Of a stretch of 64,000 nt of DNA, positions 55,021 to 61,697 are shown one piece after another (the first letter of the stretch is position 1; the number at the start of each line of letters is the position of its first letter). Made by a program: the position numbers and the translations under genes. The DNA is taken from contig NZ_CP147020.1 in the NCBI RefSeq assembly GCF_037126435.1, positions 829,001 to 893,000 on the forward strand, written 5' to 3'. The stretch comes from Bernardetia sp. ABR2-2B. GTDB taxonomy: Bacteria > Bacteroidota > Bacteroidia > Cytophagales > Bernardetiaceae. A model generated the notes under the pieces. The model saw only the letters and a list, made by a program, of their open reading frames with translations, searched no databases and was not told the DNA's origin.

Positions 55021-55076
55021 ACAGTTATCAGTAAGTAGTTACCAGTTAATTTCCCAAAACCTAGTTCCTAATTCCT
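55021..55076. repeat. Composite heptamer array (CAGTTA then AATTCCT type), 8 units
   Basis: ACAGTTA, TCAGTAA, GTAGTTA, CCAGTTA, ATTTCCC, AAAACCT, AGTTCCT and AATTCCT follow in one unbroken 7-nt register although the motif changes halfway. It fills the gap between gpsA and the DUF2911 gene, ending 4 nt before its ATG. Confidence 0.75.
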
Positions 55077-55080
55077 ACAA

Positions 55081-55986
55081 ATGAAATTCTTTAAATATTC
55101 TATTTTCACTCTTTTATTTTTTATTTCTTTTTCTGTATTAGCTCAAGAGAAAGGTCAAGCCAACGATATGTCAGAAGAAGAAGAGAAATTAGAACTTCCT
55201 CGGAAGAGTTCGATTTCTACTTTGATGCAAGAAATTGGTCTTACAGAATTTTTTGTTCGTTATGGTCGTCCGAGTGTAAAAGGTAGAAAAAAGCATATTT
55301 GGGGAGAACTCGTTCCTTATGGAAAAGTATGGAGAGCTGGAGCAAATGAAGCTACAACAATAGAGTTTTCTAGTGATGTGAAAATAAATGGAAAGCCTCT
55401 CAAGAAGGGAAAATATGCTGTTTTTATTATCCCTCAAAAAAAAGGAGACTGGACTTTTATTTTTAATACTGCCGTTGATTCGTGGGGGAAGGAAGCCTAT
55501 GACCCAAAAAATGACGTGTTGAGAGTAGATGCAACTGTTGAAAAATCAAAATTTCAAGAAACACTAGCCTATGATTTTGATAAAATATTGGAAAATGAAG
55601 CTACTTTTATTTTGCGTTGGGAATGTAAATTAGCAAGAATCACAATTCAAGTAAATACAGTAGAAGAAGCAAAGAAAAATATTGCAGAAGCTATTTCGAA
55701 ATATCCCAACGACTGGCAAGTATTAGTCCGTAGCGCAGCCTATTACAAAAGCGAAAACATAGAACTTCGTCAGGCTTTGGATTGGGTAAATGAATCTATC
55801 AAACTCAAAAATGATCATTATTTGCCTCATTGGGTAAAATCTGAAATTTTGGCTCTACAAAACGATTATAAGGGAGCAGTAGAAAGTGCACAAAAGGCCT
55901 TAGAAGTAGGAAAAGATGATACTAATTTTATTTATGCTCAAACTATTCAATATCAAATTGATAACTGGCTTTTGAAAATAAACTAA
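55081..55986 (+). CDS. Exported DUF2911 protein with TPR-like C-terminus
   Basis: A 301-residue protein with a signal peptide (FKYSIFTLLFFISFSVLA). Residues about 40-180 match the DUF2911 layout: STLMQEIGLTEFFVRYGRPS, HIWGELVPYGKVWRAGANEA and TTIEFSSDVKINGKPLKKGK, followed by the YAVFIIPQKKGDWTFIFN strand pair. The C-terminal 100 residues are TPR-like helices (ALDWVNESIKLKNDHYLPHW, GAVESAQKALEVGKDD). Found widely in Bacteroidota; function unknown. The gene starts 5 nt after a heptamer array. Confidence 0.85.
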   Translation: MKFFKYSIFTLLFFISFSVLAQEKGQANDMSEEEEKLELPRKSSISTLMQEIGLTEFFVRYGRPSVKGRKKHIWGELVPYGKVWRAGANEATTIEFSSDVKINGKPLKKGKYAVFIIPQKKGDWTFIFNTAVDSWGKEAYDPKNDVLRVDATVEKSKFQETLAYDFDKILENEATFILRWECKLARITIQVNTVEEAKKNIAEAISKYPNDWQVLVRSAAYYKSENIELRQALDWVNESIKLKNDHYLPHWVKSEILALQNDYKGAVESAQKALEVGKDDTNFIYAQTIQYQIDNWLLKIN

Positions 55987-56053
55987 CATTTATGATGTTA
56001 AAACAGTTATATAATATATGATTTTATTTTAATCTATTAAAAATTGAGAGAAT

Positions 56054-56611
56054 ATGGAGAATAGTTTGTCTAATATGATGTGTTTAGATATTTACCTTTT
56101 GAGTTTGGATAGTAAAGAATCTAATAAAATTAAGAAGCAGGTAAAGGCACTAGATGTAGAATCAAAGCCTCTTTTAAGTTGGAATATATCTCATACAAAC
56201 TCTTTTGTTATGAGCAGAAAAGAGCTAGATATCCAAAAGATAAAAGCTTTTGCTGAAAAATATAAGTGGAAAAATGACATTCAAAAAATACTCTCAAACA
56301 ATCCTTTCGAAGCTCTTGTACTTACCGATTCATTAGAAAAAATTATTTGGGTAAATAAGGGTTTTACAGAAATGACAGGTTATTCAAAGACATTTGCTAC
56401 CAATAAATATCCTTCCTTCTTACAAGGTGAAATGACTTCCAAAGAATCTAAAAAAGAAATCAGAACGAACCTTCAAAAAGAAAAACCTTTTGAGTTATCA
56501 GTAATCAATTATAAGAAAGATAAAACTCCCTACACCTGTCAAGTTCAGATATTTCCTCTTTATTCTAATAAAATTACTCATTACATTGCATTAGAAACTC
56601 AAATACAATAA
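56054..56611 (+). CDS. PAS/LOV-like sensor protein without a photoactive cysteine
   Basis: A 185-residue soluble protein. Residues 1-80 have no known domain. Residues about 85-183 form a PAS domain with LOV-like features: NPFEALVLTDSLEKIIWVNK, GFTEMTGYSKTFA, then KYPSFLQGEMTSKESKKEIR and ELSVINYKKDKTPYTCQVQI. In LOV domains the flavin-binding motif is NCRFLQ; here Pro stands in the place of its reactive Cys, so no classical photoadduct is expected. Without an output domain it would have to act through protein contacts. A single gene. Confidence 0.75.
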   Translation: MENSLSNMMCLDIYLLSLDSKESNKIKKQVKALDVESKPLLSWNISHTNSFVMSRKELDIQKIKAFAEKYKWKNDIQKILSNNPFEALVLTDSLEKIIWVNKGFTEMTGYSKTFATNKYPSFLQGEMTSKESKKEIRTNLQKEKPFELSVINYKKDKTPYTCQVQIFPLYSNKITHYIALETQIQ

Positions 56612-56623
56612 GATGAAAAATAA

Positions 56624-56656
56624 TTGAAAATCATTCCATAGAAAACACTACCTTTG
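56624..56656 (+). promoter_or_regulatory. Promoter of the cobalamin-riboswitch transcript
   Basis: TTG at 56624-56626, a 22-nt spacer and TACCTTTG at 56649-56656. The start of transcription would be near 56663, just before the aptamer. Confidence 0.55.
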
Positions 56657-56659
56657 CAA

Positions 56660-56918
56660 CTTGAAAAGGTGGTGTTTTTTCATTTAAAGAAAAAATACTG
56701 AAAAGGGAATACGGTCGCTTATTTAGCTTATTCCGTAACTGTACCCGCAACTGTGAATTTGGTTTTTTACATAATCGTAAAAAATAATAGCCTACTATCT
56801 CTACACTTAATAACTACAAGTAGGCATTGCTGCGTTTTTTATTAGAAATCTGATACTTCTAACTTCTTATTTCTAACTTCTTACTTAGTTCAATCAGTCA
56901 GGAGACCTGCCTTTTCTG
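56660..56918 (+). promoter_or_regulatory. Cobalamin (B12) riboswitch
   Basis: Core motifs in order: GGGAATACGGT (56705) paired to ATTCCG, then ACTGTACCCGCAACTGTGA (56738-56756), the conserved B12-box-like core, and CAGTCAGGAGACCTGCC (56895-56911), the 3' L5/J-P region. AAAAGG near 56664 can pair with CCTTTT at 56910-56915 as the closing P1 helix. Peripheral stems contain TAGCCTACT pairing with AGTAGGC. It is 65 nt upstream of the BtuG-like gene. B12 binding should repress expression, as in other Bacteroidota. A heptamer array lies in its variable region. Confidence 0.88.
56857..56884. repeat. Heptamer array (TTCTAAC type) inside the riboswitch
   Basis: TTCTAAC, TTCTTAT, TTCTAAC and TTCTTAC in strict 7-nt period, in a peripheral, variable part of the aptamer between the stem ending near 56825 and the conserved CAGGAGACC core. 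Confidence 0.7.
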
Positions 56919-56982
56919 TTATTGTACTTTTGGTTCGGGAAAAAACTGGGGTCATTATTTTATTTTATTCTTTTTAATTTTT

Positions 56983-58089
56983 ATGTCTATTCGTAATTCT
57001 AATTTACGTCCAAACTTTTGGACAATGTTTTTCTATATCCTTATTTCTGTTTTTTCTATTTCCTTACTTTCCTCTTGTAGTGATAACGGAGAAGACACAC
57101 CTGATATTCTTGCAGGAGAATATGCACAAGGATATTTAGTCGTTAATGAAGGGGTTTTTGGAATGAATAATTCTTCCGTTGGGCATATTTCTACGACTGG
57201 TGTTGTTACACAACAAATTTTTCAGACAGTTACTGGCGATAGTTTGGGAGACCAACTTCAATCTATTTCTATTTTGGGAGATAAGGCGTATTTAATGGTT
57301 AGTGCTAGTAATAAAATTGAGGTGGTTAATCGTGGTACTTTTGAAAGAAAAGAGACTATTTTTGATACTACTAACTTCAAGTTTGCAAACCCTCGTTATA
57401 TGGCTGATGTTGGAAACAATAAAGCATATGTTAGCACTTGGGGAAATTTTGGAGATACTTCTCCAAAAATTTTGGTTATAGATACTCAAACAGAACAAAT
57501 TACAAGCACAATAGAAGCTAGTTCGGGTGCTGAAAATATAATTTTTGATAATAATACAAATAAGGCATTTGTAGCAAATGGATTTGGTACTACGATTTCT
57601 GTCTATAATACATCTAATAATACATTAGAAAATACTATTGATGTTTCGCCAAACACTCCAGAAGAAATGGTCGTAGATAAAGATGGTAAACTTTGGGTAG
57701 TGGCTTCTCCTTTTGGTTCTTCAACAGGGGCGTTATATAAAATAAATATGAGTACAAATGCTATCGAAACTACTATTGCTCTGAATGCAGGAAGCGAAAA
57801 TATAGGAGAACATTTGGCAATAAATGCGACGAGAGATATTTTATATTACAGCTTTAGTAGTGGGGTTTATGAATTAGACATCACAGCCACAACTCAAACT
57901 ACAAATCCAATTATTCAGAATGGAGCTTATGGAGTGAGTATAAATCCTAAAAATAACGATATTTGGATTGGTATTGCTAACTTCCAAGCCCCAACAGGAA
58001 ATGATGTAATACAGTATGACAATCAAGGGAATTTAATAAATACTTTTTCTGCAGGTGCAGGTTCTAATGAAGTTATTTTTCTTCCATAG
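56983..58089 (+). CDS. BtuG-like DUF5074 beta-propeller lipoprotein (B12 binding)
   Basis: A 368-residue protein with a lipoprotein signal peptide; the lipobox is SLLSSC with Cys32. A second in-frame ATG at residue 15 (MFFYIL) may be the true start. The mature protein is a propeller of DUF5074 type: GYLVVNEGVFGMNNSSVGHI at the start, then repeated vVdt.t..v...i blades (KILVIDTQTEQITSTIEASS, FVANGFGTTISVYNTSNNTL, LWVVASPFGSSTGALYKINM, IWIGIANFQAPTGNDVI). BtuG proteins of Bacteroides are DUF5074 propellers that capture cobalamin at the cell surface with BtuB. The riboswitch directly upstream supports this role strongly. No btuB is adjacent. Confidence 0.82.
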   Translation: MSIRNSNLRPNFWTMFFYILISVFSISLLSSCSDNGEDTPDILAGEYAQGYLVVNEGVFGMNNSSVGHISTTGVVTQQIFQTVTGDSLGDQLQSISILGDKAYLMVSASNKIEVVNRGTFERKETIFDTTNFKFANPRYMADVGNNKAYVSTWGNFGDTSPKILVIDTQTEQITSTIEASSGAENIIFDNNTNKAFVANGFGTTISVYNTSNNTLENTIDVSPNTPEEMVVDKDGKLWVVASPFGSSTGALYKINMSTNAIETTIALNAGSENIGEHLAINATRDILYYSFSSGVYELDITATTQTTNPIIQNGAYGVSINPKNNDIWIGIANFQAPTGNDVIQYDNQGNLINTFSAGAGSNEVIFLP

Positions 58090-58098
58090 GCAAAACAA

Positions 58099-58134
58099 AA
58101 AATCCTTAGGGTCTTTAATGACTCTAAGGATTTT
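58099..58134 (+). terminator. Terminator of the BtuG-like gene
   Basis: AAAATCCTTAG (58099-58109) pairs with CTAAGGATTTT (58124-58134), plus an inner GTC/GAC. It lies between convergent genes. Its arms share CCTTAG with the hairpin at 61656. Confidence 0.75.
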
Positions 58135-58141
58135 AAATAGT

Positions 58142-58615
58142 TTAAAGCCACTTACTTTTCATCTTAATTTTATGCTTTTTCTTTGATAATGGCTTATCAT
58201 AATCTAATAAAGCAATCATCTTTGCTATATTTTCCTCTGAATTAGTAACAGCTTTGTTGGCAATCAATTTTTCATTTTTGTAAAAAAGAACAAACGTAGT
58301 GCCTCTACTTGCGTATAAATTCATTTTATAATTATCCTCTTGATAAGAAAAAGATAGAAGATTAGCATCAACTAAATAAGCCTCAATTTGCTTTTCTGCT
58401 AGTTTTTCTACTATATTTTTTATTACTACATAACGGGTAAAGTAAATTCCTGCTATTGTTAGTAATGTCAAGCCTCCAAAAACAGAAGCCATTAGCAATA
58501 TTTCTTGCCTCATTAAATTTTGGGACATTCCTACACCAACTGATATAACACCTGCAATAAAACAAAACAAAGGATATTTATTAATTATAGCATAGTTTAA
58601 TAATTTAGTTTTCAT
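58142..58615 (-). CDS. Small two-helix membrane protein, unknown function
   Basis: The ATG at 58615 gives 157 residues; an upstream TTG would add three. Two membrane helices (about 13-33 LFCFIAGVISVGVGMSQNLM and 40-62 ILLMASVFGGLTLLTIAGIY) are followed by a cytoplasmic domain with basic residues at the end (KKKHKIKMKSKWL). No family recognised. It starts next to the repeat-rich region of the transposase gene and ends just after the BtuG-like gene's terminator. Confidence 0.6.
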   Translation of the reverse strand: MKTKLLNYAIINKYPLFCFIAGVISVGVGMSQNLMRQEILLMASVFGGLTLLTIAGIYFTRYVVIKNIVEKLAEKQIEAYLVDANLLSFSYQEDNYKMNLYASRGTTFVLFYKNEKLIANKAVTNSEENIAKMIALLDYDKPLSKKKHKIKMKSKWL

Positions 58616-58624
58616 AAAATTCAA

Positions 58625-58934
58625 AGTTTAAAATAAATACATTCACAGTTAATTCAACTCAATGTAACATTAAATTAACATTAAGTGTCTTATAATACAA
58701 ATTTTATTCCGAATTGTTTAGAATAATCCTATAATTATTTTTTAATTATAGTTAATTTGAGGTAGTTGTGAATTCAGTCCTCCAAAACTGAATAGCCGTA
58801 TTTGGTAGTTTTAAAGCACTTCAACTATTTGCTTCTAGGAAAGCGAATGTACATGTCAAAAAGTAATTTATGAATTTCTTTGCTAAAAAATTTTATTCAC
58901 AGAACTTCATTGCAATTTTTAAGGAGCAAATACA
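58625..58934. other. 310-bp spacer holding left-flank REP-like hairpins
   Basis: AT-rich, no ORF. Positions 58772-58793 and 58831-58844 hold sequences related to the hairpins upstream of the transposase gene; the rest shows nothing. Confidence 0.5.
58772..58793. repeat. REP-like hairpin downstream of the RAYT gene
   Basis: ATTCAGT (58772-58778) pairs with ACTGAAT (58787-58793). It matches the hairpin at 59561-59580 in most positions. A shortened relative of the GCTTCTGAGGAAGC hairpin, GCTTCTAGGAAAGC, lies at 58831-58844. Confidence 0.6.
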
Positions 58935-59486
58935 CTAAAAATACTTTCTATAATCTACTAGATTAGACTTCAGTATTTTATCAGAAAGGTAGAACTTAGC
59001 ACTTGAATATTTGTACTCTTCTGGAAATTTTACTATTCCTGCCTTTACAGGGTTATTATGAATATAATTGATTTTCTCTTCACATACTTTTTTGGTGTAT
59101 AAATGTACACTATCAAAATTTTCTTCCCAAATTTGATATTTTTGCCCTTTTTCAATACTTATAAATTTATGTAATAATGCAGTCTTATTTTCATTTAGAT
59201 AGTTAATAATTTGTGTGGCAATATATTTCTTAAAATCTCTCATATAATCAGAAAGAGGACTTTCTTTATGCTCATCTTTATTAAACCAAATTACAAAGTG
59301 AATATGATTACTCATTAAAACATAAGCTAGTAATTTAGCATTGTACTTTTTGTTATAAAAAGTAAAATTGTTAAGCAAGGTTTTACAGGTTTCTTCGTCT
59401 AACAGTAAGTGTTCTTTTTTAAAAATATTGGTCGTGATGAAAAAACAATTGAAACTTAAAAATTGGGAATGGCGATAAAGTGGCAT
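58935..59486 (-). CDS. REP-associated tyrosine transposase (RAYT, Y1/HUH family)
   Basis: A 183-residue single-stranded-DNA transposase of the IS200-like Y1 superfamily. The HUH metal-binding motif is NHIHF (H61, H63) in AYVLMSNHIHFVIW. The RAYT hallmark NYIHNNPVKAGIVKFPEEYK lies at 140-159, with Tyr141 as a candidate nucleophile. The start (PLYRHSQFLSFNCFFITTNI) fits the family. RAYTs are usually single-copy domesticated genes that spread short REP palindromes. Here hairpins lie 17 nt upstream of the start and about 140-160 nt downstream of the stop, the expected REPtron layout. The gene is intact, with no frameshift. Confidence 0.9.
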   Translation of the reverse strand: MPLYRHSQFLSFNCFFITTNIFKKEHLLLDEETCKTLLNNFTFYNKKYNAKLLAYVLMSNHIHFVIWFNKDEHKESPLSDYMRDFKKYIATQIINYLNENKTALLHKFISIEKGQKYQIWEENFDSVHLYTKKVCEEKINYIHNNPVKAGIVKFPEEYKYSSAKFYLSDKILKSNLVDYRKYF

Positions 59487-59502
59487 AAAGTAAGTTCATT
59501 AT

Positions 59503-59600
59503 GCTTCTGAGGAAGCATTTCGTTCGTCTTTGAGAAGACAAACGCACGTTGTATTGTGCGTTCAGTTCCTCAGAACTGAATGAAATGCTTCCTCAGAAGC
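59503..59600. repeat. REP/BIME-like hairpin cluster upstream of the RAYT gene
   Basis: A 23-bp inverted repeat (59503-59525 and 59578-59600, one mismatch) encloses smaller hairpins: GTCTT/AAGAC with loop TGAG (59526-59539), CGCAC/GTGCG and TTCAGTT/AACTGAA with loop CCTCAG (59561-59580). The outer arms are themselves hairpins of the form GCTTC-TGAG-GAAGC. Stems differ but the loops TGAG or CTCA recur. Confidence 0.8.
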
Positions 59601-59731
59601 GTGATTTTAAAATAAAGAGTAAAGTTTTCCTTCGCTTTTTTGCTGCAAATTGTGCAACTTTGTAAATTAATCAAAAACTAGCCGAATAAATACAAAAAAG
59701 TAAAGACAAAAAACAACTTTTATTTACAGTT

Positions 59732-61519
59732 ATGATACTTCAACAACTCCAAAAAGAAATTCAAAACGCTTTTCAAACGCTTTTCAATCATACTTTACCA
59801 ATAGAAAAAATTGATTTCCAACAAACTCGTAAAGAATTTGAGGGAAGTTATACTTTTGTTACTTTTCCTTATGGAAAGATTACAGGAAAGCGACCAGACG
59901 AAACGGCTACTCTTTTAGGAGAATTTTTGAAAGAAAATGTAGCTATCATAAAGGATTTTAATGTCGTAAAAGGATTTTTAAATCTTGTTTTGGAGCAGTC
60001 TGTTTGGGTCAAGACGCTTGTTAATCTCAATGACAAACCTGTTTGGGAAGCAATAGAAAAGAAAGACGAAAAAGTAATGGTAGAATATTCGTCGCCAAAC
60101 ACAAACAAACCTTTACACTTAGGACACCTTAGAAATAATTTTTTGGGTTATTCTGTTTCTGAAATTATGGCTGCTAATGGTAGCGAAGTGATGAAAGTAA
60201 ACCTCGTAAATGATAGAGGAATTCATATTTGTAAGTCAATGTTGGCTTATCAAAAACATGGAGAAGGCAAAACGCCAAAAGATTTGGGCGTAAAAGGCGA
60301 TAAAATGGTTGGAGATTATTATGTGAAATTTAACGATTTATTCAAGGCTGAAGTAAAAGAATTAGTAGAAGCAGGAACAGAACAAAAAATAGCCGAAAAA
60401 GAAGCTCCTAGTTTGAAGGAAGCACAACAAATGCTTTTAAAATGGGAACAAGGCGACACAGCAACTACCGACCTTTGGAAAAAAATGAATGGCTGGGTAT
60501 ATGAAGGATTTGATGAAACCTATAAAAGCATTGGAGTAGAATTTGATAAATTTTATTACGAATCAAATACTTATTTGTCTGGAAAAGATGTCGTAGAAGA
60601 AGGACTAAAAAAAGGTGTTTTCTTCAAAAAAGAAGATGGCTCGGTTTGGATAGATTTGACAGAAGATGGCTTAGATGAAAAACTCGTTTTACGTGCAGAC
60701 GGAACTTCTGTTTATATGACACAAGACATCGGAACGGCAGACTTAAAGTATAATGATTTTCCAATGCAAAAATCAGTTTATGTTGTTGGAAATGAGCAAG
60801 ATTATCATTTCAAAGTTTTATTTTTGATTCTCAAAAAACTTGGCAGACCGTATGCAGAAGGAATGTTTCATCTTTCATATGGAATGGTAGAACTCCCTGA
60901 TGGCAAAATGAAATCAAGAGAAGGAACTGTTGTTGATGCTGACGAACTTGTAGCTGATATGGTAGCAATGGCGAGAGAAAGAACGCAGGAAGTAGGAAAA
61001 ATTGATGATTTTACAGAAGAAGAGGCTGAAAATTTATATAAAATGTTGGCTTTAGGAGCATTAAAATATTATCTTTTGAGAGTAGAACCAAAAAAGAAAA
61101 TGCTTTTTAATCCTGCTGATTCTATTGATTTTCAAGGAAATAGTGGTGTTTATTTGCAATTCACACACGCTAAAAGTTCGGCTATTTTACGAAAGGCAAA
61201 CGAAACGAATATTTCGTACACATCTGATTCTTTTAAAGATGTAACAGAATTAGAAAATATGGAAGAAGAATTAATCCGTTTGCTGGCTGACTATCCTTCT
61301 TATTTGAATGAAGCTGCTCAAAATTATGCACCTTCTTCGATTGCAAATTATATGTACGATTTGGCAAAACAGTATAGTAAACTCTACGCTGAACTTTTTA
61401 TTCTTGGAGAAGAAAATGAAGCTAAAAAATCACTTCGTGTTGCACTTTCTGATGCAACTGCCAAAACATTGAAACACGCAGGAAAACTTTTAGGAATTGA
61501 TATGCCAGAGCGTATGTAA
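59732..61519 (+). CDS. argS: Arginyl-tRNA synthetase
   Basis: A 595-residue class I aminoacyl-tRNA synthetase, of normal length. The N-terminal Add1-type domain (about 1-100) is followed by the HIGH motif as HLGH in SSPNTNKPLHLGHLRNN (about residues 121-137) and the KMSKS motif as KMKSR in LPDGKMKSREGTVVDADE (about 390). The C-terminal anticodon-binding DALR domain ends in MYDLAKQYSKLYAELFILG and KHAGKLLGIDMPERM. It charges tRNA-Arg with ATP. It is followed after 178 nt by lysS, which has its own promoter. Confidence 0.96.
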   Translation: MILQQLQKEIQNAFQTLFNHTLPIEKIDFQQTRKEFEGSYTFVTFPYGKITGKRPDETATLLGEFLKENVAIIKDFNVVKGFLNLVLEQSVWVKTLVNLNDKPVWEAIEKKDEKVMVEYSSPNTNKPLHLGHLRNNFLGYSVSEIMAANGSEVMKVNLVNDRGIHICKSMLAYQKHGEGKTPKDLGVKGDKMVGDYYVKFNDLFKAEVKELVEAGTEQKIAEKEAPSLKEAQQMLLKWEQGDTATTDLWKKMNGWVYEGFDETYKSIGVEFDKFYYESNTYLSGKDVVEEGLKKGVFFKKEDGSVWIDLTEDGLDEKLVLRADGTSVYMTQDIGTADLKYNDFPMQKSVYVVGNEQDYHFKVLFLILKKLGRPYAEGMFHLSYGMVELPDGKMKSREGTVVDADELVADMVAMARERTQEVGKIDDFTEEEAENLYKMLALGALKYYLLRVEPKKKMLFNPADSIDFQGNSGVYLQFTHAKSSAILRKANETNISYTSDSFKDVTELENMEEELIRLLADYPSYLNEAAQNYAPSSIANYMYDLAKQYSKLYAELFILGEENEAKKSLRVALSDATAKTLKHAGKLLGIDMPERM

Positions 61520-61585
61520 ATCCTTAAATTTGAATATCAAATTAATAAGAACATCTTTATTTTTTATAAATAAAGTCTATTTTTT

Positions 61586-61614
61586 TTGTTCTATTCAAAT
61601 AATCCGTATTTTTG
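61586..61614 (+). promoter_or_regulatory. Bacteroidota-type promoter of lysS
   Basis: TTG at 61586-61588, an 18-nt spacer and TATTTTTG at 61607-61614. Transcription would start near 61621, so the strong hairpin at 61656-61688 is in the lysS leader and not only an argS terminator. Confidence 0.55.
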
Positions 61615-61655
61615 AAATATATCTGATAAAAAGACTTTTTAAACTATAAATCATA

Positions 61656-61688
61656 AAACCCTAAGGGTCTCGAAGATCCTTAGGGTTT
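61656..61688 (+). promoter_or_regulatory. Leader hairpin just upstream of lysS
   Basis: AAACCCTAAGG (61656-61666) pairs perfectly with CCTTAGGGTTT (61678-61688), with an 11-nt loop. It ends 9 nt before the lysS ATG and lacks a T-run, so it is not a typical terminator. Predicted location in the leader suggests translational control, but this is inference. Confidence 0.5.
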
Positions 61689-61697
61689 GGACAAAAT

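Noticed and set aside
56660-56918. The region before the BtuG-like gene as a plain long leader with a terminator
   Set aside because: The ordered B12-aptamer motifs (GGGAA..., CCCGCAACTGT, CAGGAGACCTGCC) are too specific.
59503-59600. Hairpin cluster as a Rho-independent terminator of argS or the RAYT gene
   Set aside because: It lies upstream of both starts, has no T-run, and its multi-hairpin structure with recurring loops fits REP/BIME-like elements better.
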